The notes below the pieces were generated by a model. It searched no databases. It was not told the DNA's origin and saw nothing but the letters and a program-made list of their open reading frames with translations. A DNA stretch of 64,000 bases, taken from NCBI RefSeq assembly GCF_000426245.1, contig NZ_AUEZ01000035.1, positions 1 through 64,000 of the forward strand. The letters run 5' to 3'. Both the position numbers and the translations under genes were made by a program. This DNA is from Bradyrhizobium sp. Ai1a-2 (GTDB taxonomy: Bacteria; Pseudomonadota; Alphaproteobacteria; Rhizobiales; Xanthobacteraceae). The stretch's first letter is position 1. Each line of letters opens with the position of its first letter. Of the stretch, positions 1 to 7,261 are shown one piece after another.

Positions 1-284
1 ATCAGGTATTCGAAGTCCGGATCATCCGCCAGCGCTTCGAACATACCTAGCCAGACCCCCTTGGCGCTCCACCGGCTGAAACGTCGGAAGACGCTGTTCC
101 ATTCGCCGAACGCTTCGGGCAGATCACGCCACGGCGAACCGGTTCGCACGATCCATAACACGCCCTCGACAAACATCCGGTTGTCGCGGCCTGTCGAACC
201 ACGCTGGTCCGGCCGACCGATGATCAAGCCGGAGATACGGTCCCATTGCCTGTCGCTCAGAACGAGCCGATCCGTAACGCCCAA
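1..284 (-). CDS. IS5-family transposase, N-terminal part (cut by window edge)
   Basis: Reading leftward from a TTG at 284 there is an open frame to the window edge, giving about 94 residues. They contain LSDRQWDRISGLI, GRDNRMFVEGVLWI, RTGSPWRDLPEAFGEW and FRRFSRW, the signature of the DUF4096 N-terminal region of IS5/IS427-type transposases. An AGGAGG ribosome site sits 5 bases before the TTG, which supports that start. In this group the catalytic DDE part is usually in a second frame reached by ribosomal frameshifting; that part would lie to the left of the window. No stop or frameshift is seen in the visible section, so the element may be intact. Confidence 0.75.
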   Translation of the reverse strand, partial: MGVTDRLVLSDRQWDRISGLIIGRPDQRGSTGRDNRMFVEGVLWIVRTGSPWRDLPEAFGEWNSVFRRFSRWSAKGVWLGMFEALADDPDFEYL

Positions 285-353
285 GGCTTCCTCCTAAAAG
301 AAAGCCTTGAATCACGTTCCATCTGATTTGAGAATCCCAAGAGTCCACACAGC
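1..353 (-). mobile_element. One end of an IS5-family (IS427-like) insertion sequence
   Basis: Contains the 5' part of a transposase gene reading off the left edge. Upstream of the gene the sequence runs to about 353 and is followed by CTAG at 354-357. IS427-group elements are known to insert at CTAG and duplicate TA, so I place the IS terminus near 353. The other end lies outside the window, so the inverted repeat cannot be checked. Confidence 0.6.
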
Positions 354-492
354 CTAGCGTCGCCCGCACTTGGAGGCGATGGATCAGACTCTTGTTTTGA
401 GCTAAGCCGTTCGAGCCGCCTCGAACGGCGCGGGCGGCTTCACTACGGCAAATCAAGTGCGCGTAAGCTATTGCGCCGGTTCGGGGACGCTA

Positions 493-915
493 ATGCGGGT
501 CTATGTCATTGTTGCCGGCCTGGTCCTTTCGATGATCGGAGGGGCAAGCGCCACGGTTGTCGATAAGGGAACCGATGCGCAGAAATCTTGCGAGCTGCTT
601 GTTCAGAGCTCGTTTCGCAATCAGGACGACGCTCGGTCGGCCGGCGCATGTGAGGGAATGATCGAGACTGCAATGATCTTTTCACCAAATCTGCCAGCTA
701 ACATACGTGCCTGCCCCCCCGCGCAAGGCAGCATCTTGCAGGGCGCCAAGGTCTTTCTGCGGTACCTTGGTAACAATCCGGATCGAGCGAAAGAACCGGG
801 GCTCACCGTCGCTATCGAATCATTCAGAGATGCCTGGCCCTGCCAGGGGGACGACGCCGAGTCATCCACCAGGGCGGGACCAAAAAAGCGCGCACCGACA
901 AAACCAAAACAATAA
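493..915 (+). CDS. Small secreted protein, Rap1a/Tai immunity-like fold
   Basis: About 140 residues from the ATG at 493; an in-frame ATG at 457 would place a polar stretch ahead of the signal peptide, so I prefer 493. Residues 1-20 form a signal peptide ending GGASA. The mature part has paired cysteines (SCELL, ACEGM, RACPP, WPCQG) and a pattern CEGMI...CPP...V/FLRYL.NNP that resembles the Rap1a/Tai family, known as immunity proteins to secreted amidase effectors in some gammaproteobacteria but widespread in rhizobia with no known effector partner. The C-terminus is a lysine/proline-rich tail. No effector gene lies beside it, so an immunity role is only a family-level suggestion. It stands alone between the IS end and a repeat. 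Confidence 0.6.
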   Translation: MRVYVIVAGLVLSMIGGASATVVDKGTDAQKSCELLVQSSFRNQDDARSAGACEGMIETAMIFSPNLPANIRACPPAQGSILQGAKVFLRYLGNNPDRAKEPGLTVAIESFRDAWPCQGDDAESSTRAGPKKRAPTKPKQ

Positions 916-927
916 AAAGGGCTCTCT

Positions 928-1000
928 GACTGCGGCCAACAGGTAGCGGCCACTAAGCGGTGAGCGGCTTTTCGGACCCAGGTGGATTGGGCCTTGTTCT
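928..1000. repeat. Dispersed repeat, copy A (short)
   Basis: Starts CTGCGGCCAACAGGTAGCGG and continues through GTGAGCGGCTTTTCGGAC. The same sequence, longer, recurs at 3293-3440 and 4882-5048 in the same orientation. Copy A lacks the GCAGCGAAGCGATGTC half seen in the other two. Confidence 0.7.
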
Positions 1001-1014
1001 CCGCCCCTCCCAAT

Positions 1015-1596
1015 TTAGGGAGGCGGCGTTCGCGCCAGGTGCAGCGCAGCCTCGACGCCGCCTTCCAGGATCTGCTCCGCCTGGGCAGCGTCCGGAACGG
1101 CCCGCGCGAACTGAAGGGTGCCCACCATGAGGCCGAAAATGGCCGTCGCGCGGCGTCTGCTGGCGGCCGAACCGGCATCTGGAAGCAGTGCGGCCAGCGT
1201 CGAAACGTAGCTTCGCAGCGCCTCCTCGTAGGCCCGCCGGGTGGCCAGGGGCTGGCGGGCGATTTCCGGGAGCAACGCCGCCGAAGGGCACCCCGCTGCC
1301 GGGTTCTTGAGGTGGGCGCGGTTCAGGTAGCTCCGGATCGCGCCTTCGAGGTCGAGGCCTCTCTGCTGATCCTCATCGAGGCGATGTTGCTGGTCGGCGA
1401 GCGCGCTCGCCAGCGCCTCGCGAACGAGCGCCTCCTTGGACTCGAAGTGGGGAGAGAATGCCCCTTTGGTCAGGCCGGCCTCACCCATGATTCCGCCGAT
1501 CCCAGCGGCGGACACGCCGTCTCGGCGGATGCACTTCGACGCCACATCGACGATGTGCCGTCGCGTCGCCGCCTTATGACCCTTCTCGAAACGCAT
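1015..1596 (-). CDS. TetR/AcrR-family transcriptional repressor
   Basis: 193 residues. The N-terminal 10-55 form the TetR helix-turn-helix (TRRHIVDVASKCIRRDGVSAAG, then GLTKGAFSPHFESKEAL). The ligand-binding half contains GCPSAALLPEIA, typical of the group of TetR proteins with a conserved Cys in the core. It starts 3 bases after the stop of the amidase gene on the same strand, so the two form an operon with the regulator second. A palindromic site upstream of the amidase (3130-3162) is the likely operator, giving autoregulation together with the amidase. The inducer is not evident; the amidase substrate or product is the natural guess. Confidence 0.9.
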   Translation of the reverse strand: MRFEKGHKAATRRHIVDVASKCIRRDGVSAAGIGGIMGEAGLTKGAFSPHFESKEALVREALASALADQQHRLDEDQQRGLDLEGAIRSYLNRAHLKNPAAGCPSAALLPEIARQPLATRRAYEEALRSYVSTLAALLPDAGSAASRRRATAIFGLMVGTLQFARAVPDAAQAEQILEGGVEAALHLARTPPP

Positions 1597-1599
1597 CGT

Positions 1600-3066
1600 T
1601 CAGCCTGCTGACAAGACGCCTTCGATGCGGCGTGCAAGGTGCAAAAGCGCCCGGTCGCTCCCCAAGGGGGCGTCCAGCTCAAGGCCGATCGGGAGGCCGC
1701 CGCGCGACAGGCCCACCGGAAGGCTGATGCCCGGCAGACCCACGCTGCTCGCCGACACGGTATGATTCGCCAGGGTGAGGTGGCTGACCTCCCGCCCCGC
1801 GATATGAAAGCTCGCCTGCTGTTCGATCAAAGGCGCCGTGCAGGGCGTCGTCGGCTGCAGGATGGCCTGCGCTCCGTGGGCAACGAACGCCCTGTCGAGC
1901 CGGCGCTGGATTTCCGGGCGGCTGACGGCCAGCGCGGTCTGATAGGCCTCGGCGGAGATAGCGCCTCCGCCTCCCGGTAGGGCCACGTGCTTCCACACCT
2001 CCCGAAGCTCGGGCTTGAGGCCCTCGTAGATCGCCTCGAACGTGGTCGGGATGTCGTGGTTGCGAAGGAACTCGGAAATCGCGCCCATCGTCTCATGGAA
2101 GAAGATGCTCCATGTCGCAGTCTGAGTGAGGGCACCGAAGTCGTCGCCCAAGTCGTCGCCTAAGTCCACCTCCACGATCTCGGCGCCGGCCTCCCGCAGC
2201 CGCCGCACCACCTCGCGGAAGCGCGCCTCGACCTCCGGGTCGACCAGATCGAGAAATTGCCGCGGCGCGTAGGCCAGCCGGGCTCCCTTTACATCGTATC
2301 CGCGCCCGGGCGGCTCCGCGGCCTGCTCACCGGTCACGACCTGATCCACGAGAGCGCAATCCTCGACGCTGCGGGCGAACACGCCCGTCGTGTCGAGCGT
2401 ATGGGAGATCGGCGCGACGCCATTGCGCGGCCATCGCCCGGTCGTCGGCTTGAACCCCACCACGCCACAGAGCGATGCGGGCACCCGGATCGATCCGACG
2501 GTATCGCCCCCGAGCGACGCGGGCACGATGTTGGCGGCCACGGATGCGGCGGAGCCGCTCGAGGAGCCGCCCGACACGCGATCGCGGGCGTGCGGGTTCT
2601 TCACCTGGCCATAGCGCGCGTTGTGACCGGTCAAACCGTAGGACATCTCCACGAGGTTGTTCTTGCCGAAGACCAGAGCGCCCGCGTCCTTGATGGCGCG
2701 GACAGCATCCGCGTCTTCCCGCGGCACGAAGTGAGCGAGACCGTCGAGACCCAGGCTCGTGGGCAGCCCTTTCGTCAGATAGCTGTCCTTCACCCCAAGC
2801 GGCACGCCCAGGAGCGGCGCCGCCGCCCCAGCCGCACGCGCCTTGTCCGCATCCCGCGCGGCCGCGAGCACGGCGGTCTCGTCGATGGTGATGAAGGCAT
2901 TGAGCTCGGCAAGCGCTCCGGCACGCTGCAGAAGCGCCGTGGTGTAGGTCTCCGACGTGATGTCGCCGTGACGAATCGCGGCTGCAGCGGCTGCGAGCCC
3001 AAGCGAGCTGAGATCCGCGGTATCTCGCGATGCGATGCGGCGTGAAGTGGCGATCGTGTCGTCCAT
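1600..3066 (-). CDS. Amidase-signature family hydrolase
   Basis: 488 residues, full length for the amidase signature (AS) family. The Ser-cisSer-Lys triad is visible: Lys93 in GVKDSY, cis-Ser168 in SGGSSSGSA, nucleophile Ser192 in GGDTVGSIRVPAS. Spacing of the two serines (24) matches the family. AS enzymes hydrolyse amide bonds to acid plus ammonia; related alphaproteobacterial proteins are often annotated indoleacetamide hydrolase, but the sequence alone does not fix the substrate. The ATG at 3066 has GAGGA 5 bases upstream. First gene of an operon with the TetR gene, probably repressed by it. A broken copy of residues 69-125 lies at 4697-4860. Confidence 0.9.
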   Translation of the reverse strand: MDDTIATSRRIASRDTADLSSLGLAAAAAAIRHGDITSETYTTALLQRAGALAELNAFITIDETAVLAAARDADKARAAGAAAPLLGVPLGVKDSYLTKGLPTSLGLDGLAHFVPREDADAVRAIKDAGALVFGKNNLVEMSYGLTGHNARYGQVKNPHARDRVSGGSSSGSAASVAANIVPASLGGDTVGSIRVPASLCGVVGFKPTTGRWPRNGVAPISHTLDTTGVFARSVEDCALVDQVVTGEQAAEPPGRGYDVKGARLAYAPRQFLDLVDPEVEARFREVVRRLREAGAEIVEVDLGDDLGDDFGALTQTATWSIFFHETMGAISEFLRNHDIPTTFEAIYEGLKPELREVWKHVALPGGGGAISAEAYQTALAVSRPEIQRRLDRAFVAHGAQAILQPTTPCTAPLIEQQASFHIAGREVSHLTLANHTVSASSVGLPGISLPVGLSRGGLPIGLELDAPLGSDRALLHLARRIEGVLSAG

Positions 3067-3129
3067 GAAATCCTCGAAGAGCTGAAAACCGGCATCTCAC
3101 GGCCGCGAACGGCGGCACAGGTCTATGTC

Positions 3130-3162
3130 ATTACGATCATCATATAAAATTACGATCGTAAT
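3130..3162. promoter_or_regulatory. Probable TetR operator upstream of the amidase operon
   Basis: ATTACGATCGTAAT at 3149-3162 is a perfect 14-base palindrome. An imperfect copy, ATTACGATCATCAT, lies at 3130-3143, 19 bases away, so two helical-phase sites cover the region 64-97 bases upstream of the amidase start. The stretch is AT-rich compared with its surroundings. The next gene downstream encodes a TetR repressor, which usually binds such palindromes. Assignment to this repressor is inference. Confidence 0.65.
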
Positions 3163-3292
3163 TCAATAGGAACCTTCGCGGAGATGTGGCGTCGCCGGAC
3201 ACATAAAGGTGAGACGCCAGCAGCAACGGCCAAGCGGTGGCGGAGGTGCACACGGAGATATGGCCACCTAAGCACGCGAATTCTCGCTCTTG

Positions 3293-3440
3293 CGTAGCGG
3301 CCGCTAGGCAGTGAGCGGCTTTTCGGACCAGGGCGGATGGGGCCGTGTCCTCATTAACCCGCAGGTGCAACGCAGCGAAGCGATGTCGGCTTTGCCCCGA
3401 AAGCGAGCCGGTCACCTTTTGACAGCGAAACGACGTGTGG
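3293..3440. repeat. Dispersed repeat, copy B
   Basis: About 148 bases with TAGCGGCCGCTAGGCAGTGA, GCGGCTTTTCGGACCAGG, CGCAGCGAAGCGATGTCGGC and CCTTTTGACAGCGAAACGAC. It aligns along its whole length with copy C at 4882-5048 in direct orientation, flanking the lytic transglycosylase gene. No convincing gene is encoded in it. Confidence 0.75.
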
Positions 3441-3454
3441 GCAGTCTCAAACCG

Positions 3455-4606
3455 TCATTTCGAGCGTTCGGCCGCTGCCAGCGTTGGCGCTGGATAGCGG
3501 GCATAGAAGGTGTCGACGCGGTCCCGCCACATCGCCACGAACGCGGCCGAGGTGAGGCGATCGACCGACTTCCATTCGCGTTTGACCGCCGGCAGCGTGT
3601 TGCCCCAGATGGCGCGCTTGCACCATCGCTCGCCCTTCGCCGAGCCCTCCTGGGTTGCGCACATCGACTTCCAGGCAATCCGCTGCGGATGGCTGAGGTG
3701 CTCGGCGGCTCCTTCCCAGCCCTGTTGGTGGATCAGATAGAGATTGGCGAACGTCAGCTCCATGTGCGTTACTGCTTCGAATAGCGCAGCCTCGGAGAGG
3801 AACTTGTAGGCGGCAGCCATCGCGTTGTCGCGAGGATTGAGGATGTCGCCCGATCCGTATTTACCGAACTCAGACTTGCTCAGCTGGAACAGACCGATAT
3901 AGGAGCCGGTGCGTTGCCTGGGATCGAAATCGGATTCGATTTTGGCGACCGCCTTCATGAAATTGGCATCGACATCGAACGCCTTGGCCGCGCGTTCGAT
4001 CTCCTGGACCGGCGTTCCGAGCGGAACGTCGCTAAATGCCGCGAGAGCGATCTTCGCGGGTTTTTCCGGCGGCGGAATTTCCGAGTAAACGTAGTACTTC
4101 AGATACGGCAGTGCGCCTTCGTCCGGATTGGGCGAAGCAGGCGGACGGCCCTGTCGTAGCGTTCCCTCGTTCTCGGGCGGCGCAGCCTCAAGGCTGGCAC
4201 TGGCGTGCAACGTTCGTCCTTGCGGCAGCGAACTGGTCACATCGGACGGCAGCGGCGCGGCGCTGAATCCCTCCGCAACAATCGCATTAGCCGATGATCT
4301 TGTATCGAGTTTCGCCTTGAGGACCGGGGCCGGCAACGCTGCCAGGGCGTTTGTCAGGACCCTCGTCACATCAAGCGGGACGGCGCTGAATGCATCAGCA
4401 ACTCTCGCATTCGGCGTTGCGACGCTCGGGAGCGATACCGCGATTTGACAAATCGCGGCAAGCGACGTCGCGATCAGCGCGCCGGCAACATAGCTTGCTT
4501 GCCAAATCTTCAATGTCGCCAGCCGCGCGGCCGCGGTTTCCCCATACAATTCCGACTGCAGATCCCCGATCTTGGTGCGCAGATTAAGGGGACAAATGGG
4601 GCGCAC
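3455..4606 (-). CDS. Lytic transglycosylase, SLT domain, membrane-anchored
   Basis: 383 residues from a GTG at 4606; TTG codons slightly downstream are alternative starts. Residues about 37-58 form one hydrophobic segment (signal anchor). Residues 60-200 are a low-complexity Ala/Pro/Ser linker containing a loose repeat (AFSAVPLD, GFSAAPLP, AFSDVPLG). The SLT goose-lysozyme-like domain covers about 205-330: catalytic Glu224 in AVAKIESDFDP, then GSYIGLFQLSKSEFGKYG and NAMAAAYKFL. Such enzymes cleave the MurNAc-GlcNAc bond of peptidoglycan in the periplasm. The gene stands alone between two direct repeats (copies B and C), beside an amidase fragment, so it may have moved as a unit. No secretion system is nearby. 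Confidence 0.85.
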   Translation of the reverse strand: MRPICPLNLRTKIGDLQSELYGETAAARLATLKIWQASYVAGALIATSLAAICQIAVSLPSVATPNARVADAFSAVPLDVTRVLTNALAALPAPVLKAKLDTRSSANAIVAEGFSAAPLPSDVTSSLPQGRTLHASASLEAAPPENEGTLRQGRPPASPNPDEGALPYLKYYVYSEIPPPEKPAKIALAAFSDVPLGTPVQEIERAAKAFDVDANFMKAVAKIESDFDPRQRTGSYIGLFQLSKSEFGKYGSGDILNPRDNAMAAAYKFLSEAALFEAVTHMELTFANLYLIHQQGWEGAAEHLSHPQRIAWKSMCATQEGSAKGERWCKRAIWGNTLPAVKREWKSVDRLTSAAFVAMWRDRVDTFYARYPAPTLAAAERSK

Positions 4607-4696
4607 CTGTGGCGCAGGTGCGGCCTGTCTCGGCCGCGTCGCCTAAATTGGCGTTGCGGTTTTGATACACCTCCCGCCGAGGGACAGGACAGACGC

Positions 4697-4860
4697 CATG
4701 TCCGCGTCTTCCCACGGCGCAAAATGGTCGAGACCGTCGAGACCCGGGCTCGTGGGCAGCCCTTTCGTCAGATAGCTGTCCTTCACCCTGAGCGGCAGAC
4801 CCAGCAGCGGCGCCGCCGACCCGGCCGCACGCGCTTTGTCCGCGTCCTTCGCGGCCGGCA
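4697..4860 (-). pseudogene. Fragment of a second amidase gene
   Basis: Translated leftward it gives AAKDADKARAAGSAAPLLG, LPLRVKDSYLTKGLPTS, GLDGLDHFAPWEDAD, matching residues 69-125 of the amidase at 1600-3066 at roughly four identical residues in five. It includes the catalytic Lys region (RVKDSY) but none of the serine motifs, and there is no start or continuation either side. The homology ends 22 bases before repeat copy C. It is a remnant of a duplicated or replaced amidase, non-functional as it stands. Confidence 0.85.
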
Positions 4861-4881
4861 GGCTGAGCTCATGACCTCTGC

Positions 4882-5048
4882 TTCGGGACTGCGGCCAGCA
4901 CGTAGCAGCCAATAAGTAAGCGGCTTTTCAGCCAGGCGGATTGCGTCGTGTTCTCGTGAACCCGCGGCGGAACGCAGCGAAGCGATGTCAGCTTTGCCCC
5001 TACGGCGACGCGGTTACCTTTTGAGAGCGAAACGACGCGGTGGGCAAC
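4882..5048. repeat. Dispersed repeat, copy C
   Basis: Begins CTTCGGGACTGCGGCCAGCA, includes CGCAGCGAAGCGATGTCAGC and ends TTGAGAGCGAAACGACGC. Direct repeat of copy B (3293-3440); its first third also matches copy A (928-1000). Confidence 0.75.
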
Positions 5049-5080
5049 TCCGGACACATGCACTGCAGCTCACAGCGTCC

Positions 5081-5249
5081 TTATTCTATCATCTCGTCGG
5101 CGATGGAGAGCACCTTTCGGGAGCAACTGGGGAAGGCCGGATGCTCTTTCCACGCGAATGCATCAGGGGTGATCCGCGTCGGGCGTGTCTCGCGCCATCG
5201 CCGGAAGTGAGAACGCGATCAAGCCCGTGACCACCAAGAAGGTTCTCAT
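5081..5249 (-). pseudogene. 5' end of a broken secreted-protein gene (possibly cupin)
   Basis: An ATG at 5249 with AGGAG 5 bases upstream starts a 28-residue frame ending at 5163: signal peptide MRTFLVVTGLIAFSLPAMA then RDTPDADHP. In the next frame the coding sense appears to continue (ITPDAFAWKEHPAFPS) to a stop at 5081. TPDAxxW..HP is reminiscent of the start of small exported cupin proteins, but this is a weak resemblance. I read it as a frameshifted, truncated gene whose first codons happen to be in frame with the cyclase upstream. Confidence 0.45.
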
Positions 5250-6266
5250 GTGAGTCTCCTGCACCGTGATGTAATTTCGCGCGTTGCGACAAGTTCTAGC
5301 GCCCCTCACGGCAGCGGATCTCAGGGCGCTCGGCGTCAAACGCGTTCGGGAGGGACGCACGGTCCCGCGCCCAATGACGAATGCGCCAGGCATTTGCGCG
5401 AGATCGGTCATCAAATCGGTCGTGAGACCGTCGGAGAAATAGTCCAGCTCCGGATCGTTGTTGAGGTTTGCGAACGGCAGTACGACGATAGATAAGCGGG
5501 GAGCGATGTCGGGCCGGGCCGCCGCCTCCCGCTGCGTCTCTTGTCCGACGTGAAAAACGTGGGTGGGGCTGGTGGTCCAGACATTCCAATAACCGACGAG
5601 GCCAACCGCCCCGACAGCGGCGACCGACGCGAGCGCCGCGCCGGCAAGCTTCAAAACGCCCCGGACTTGACCCAGCAAGCCGCCAGCGCCAGCGGATAGC
5701 GGTTTCTCCGGTACCACCTTCTGGGCTTCCGACAGCTTTGCGCGCCAGACACGTATCGGCTCGGCGATGTTTTTCAGCGCCTGTGGCCCCATGTCTTCGA
5801 ACGCAATATCGACCTTGCCGCAAACCTGATCGTAGGCGGAAGACGAGATGCAAGTGCCGCCTGGCTCCGCTATGCCTTCAAGGCGAGCCGCAATATTCAC
5901 GCCGTCGCCGAAGATGTCATGCGGCTCGACGATGACGTCGCCTATGTTGATGCCCACGCGAAAAAGAACGCGTTTGCCTTCCGCGTCATTCTTCTGGAGA
6001 TCGCCAACAGCGCTTTGGAAGCGCACGGCCGCTCGAACTGCCTGAACCGCGCTCGGAAACTCGGCTAAGAACCCGTCGCCGGTGTTCTTGACAATGCGGC
6101 CTCCGTGCTCTGCCACTGTCGGCTTGATATGATCTGCGAGGAGCGCCGTGAGACGCGCGTGCGTGGCTTCTTCGTCGTCGTGCGTGAGCCGCGAATAGCC
6201 CGCGACGTCGGCGGCCACGATCGCCGACAGCCTGCGTCCGCTCGGAACTCGCCGCTTTCCACCCAT
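5163..6266 (-). CDS. Class III adenylate/guanylate cyclase, truncated C-terminus
   Basis: 367 residues as read. The catalytic domain (about 10-190) is complete: metal Asp in AIVAADVAGYSRL, substrate Lys and second metal Asp region in IVKNTGDGFLAEF and FGDGVNIAARL, with the transition-state Asn/Arg pair. A membrane segment follows near 205-230, then the start of the domain PRLSIVVLPFANLNNDPE...YFSDGLTTDLMTDLAQ found in Bradyrhizobium cyclases. Relatives continue with this domain and often TPRs to 550 or more residues; here sense is lost after AFVIGR (about 5345) and the frame runs into unrelated DNA and the broken gene at 5249. Truncated by deletion; the catalytic part could still fold and act. 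Confidence 0.8.
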   Translation of the reverse strand: MGGKRRVPSGRRLSAIVAADVAGYSRLTHDDEEATHARLTALLADHIKPTVAEHGGRIVKNTGDGFLAEFPSAVQAVRAAVRFQSAVGDLQKNDAEGKRVLFRVGINIGDVIVEPHDIFGDGVNIAARLEGIAEPGGTCISSSAYDQVCGKVDIAFEDMGPQALKNIAEPIRVWRAKLSEAQKVVPEKPLSAGAGGLLGQVRGVLKLAGAALASVAAVGAVGLVGYWNVWTTSPTHVFHVGQETQREAAARPDIAPRLSIVVLPFANLNNDPELDYFSDGLTTDLMTDLAQMPGAFVIGRGTVRPSRTRLTPSALRSAAVRGARTCRNARNYITVQETHMRTFLVVTGLIAFSLPAMARDTPDADHP

Positions 6267-6513
6267 GGCGCGAAAGCCTCAACTGGGAAAGTGTACGACA
6301 AATCTAGCCGCCGCAATTTTGCTGCTCAGTAGTTGCCTGTTCAATATACTACCGAAGGGCGCGCTAACATGATTGGCTTTGCCGTGAACTTACTCAAGTT
6401 AGAATTTCGTAATGACGCACCCCACCAATGCGGCCAATCGCGCGACTGCGGAACGTCACCGTTCGGTGAAAAGAGTTTGTTGAGCTGACCCGAACAGGTG
6501 GCACACAGTCCCC

Positions 6514-6597
6514 CGTCATTGCGAGGAGCGTAGCGACGAAGCAATCCACACCTCCACGCGTGGAGCTATGGATTGCTTCGCTGCGCTCGCAATGACG
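6514..6597. repeat. REP/BIME-like palindromic repeat
   Basis: CGTCATTGCGAGGAGCGTAG (6514 on) and GATTGCTTCGCTGCGCTCGC...AATGACG (to 6597) are arms of an 84-base imperfect palindrome that includes CCTCCACGCGTGGAG at the tip. This family is very common between genes in Bradyrhizobium. It can form a long hairpin in RNA from either strand. Confidence 0.85.
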
Positions 6598-7261
6598 ATG
6601 TGGATGCCTTGGGTGCGACAAATCAACCCGACGAGCAAATCAGCAAAAACCTGTCCAGTCCGCGTGGAAAAAATATTTCTGTTTTTCCGAAATGCAAATC
6701 AGTCTATTAATCCGCGCGTCTCACCCGATTGAGGGGCGCTTCGCGGTCGTCACGAGTGTTGCGGTGGGATGCGGTGGACGCGGATTGCGCAACGGACGAG
6801 TGCGCATGAGGCGGACGGCGAAGTCGTGTGGTCCTGACGCCCCGACGCTGGCGTCAAGTCCGTGAGAAGCCAACGCCTCTCACGGGCGACGGTGGCAAGA
6901 AGCCCGGTCTCACCGGGGAGAGCACGATATAAGCCGTAAAACCATTGCGCAGGGAATGCCGGAGTGTCTCCGCTGAACCTGTATGCTCGTGTGCGCTTCT
7001 TTGTGCACTTATGCACACGAGACCGCGGGTGCAGCGCGCACCCGGCGTTCCCTGCGCCCTCTTGGGCGAATGATTTTGCAAAGCTCGGGTGAAACGCGCC
7101 GCGAGAATGTGGACCTGCATCTGAAATGTGTCTGGTGAACTCACGCAAAACATTTTCTGGATTCGGAATAATTCGCAACACGCCTGCTGTTGCGAGTGAG
7201 TGGCGATTGCGTGTCGTGAACGACACTTGATGTTCACCAACGCCCTGCTACACCGCAGCCC
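6598..7261. repeat. Gene-free stretch with a dispersed Bradyrhizobium repeat
   Basis: No convincing gene between the cyclase (6266) and the CDF transporter (7262). Bases 6750-7226 on the minus strand form an open frame whose translation (SFAQEGAGNAGCALHPRSRV and similar) I recognise as a sequence recurring in many places in Bradyrhizobium genomes and usually annotated as a spurious protein. I therefore call it repeat DNA, not a gene. The transporter promoter should lie in the last 100 bases. Confidence 0.45.

Noticed and set aside
3140..3415. 91-codon minus-strand frame over repeat copy B and the operator
   Set aside because: Lies in repeat DNA and the promoter of the amidase; composition is not protein-like.
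6750..7226. 158-codon minus-strand frame
   Set aside because: Recognised as a recurring repeat translation in Bradyrhizobium rather than a gene.
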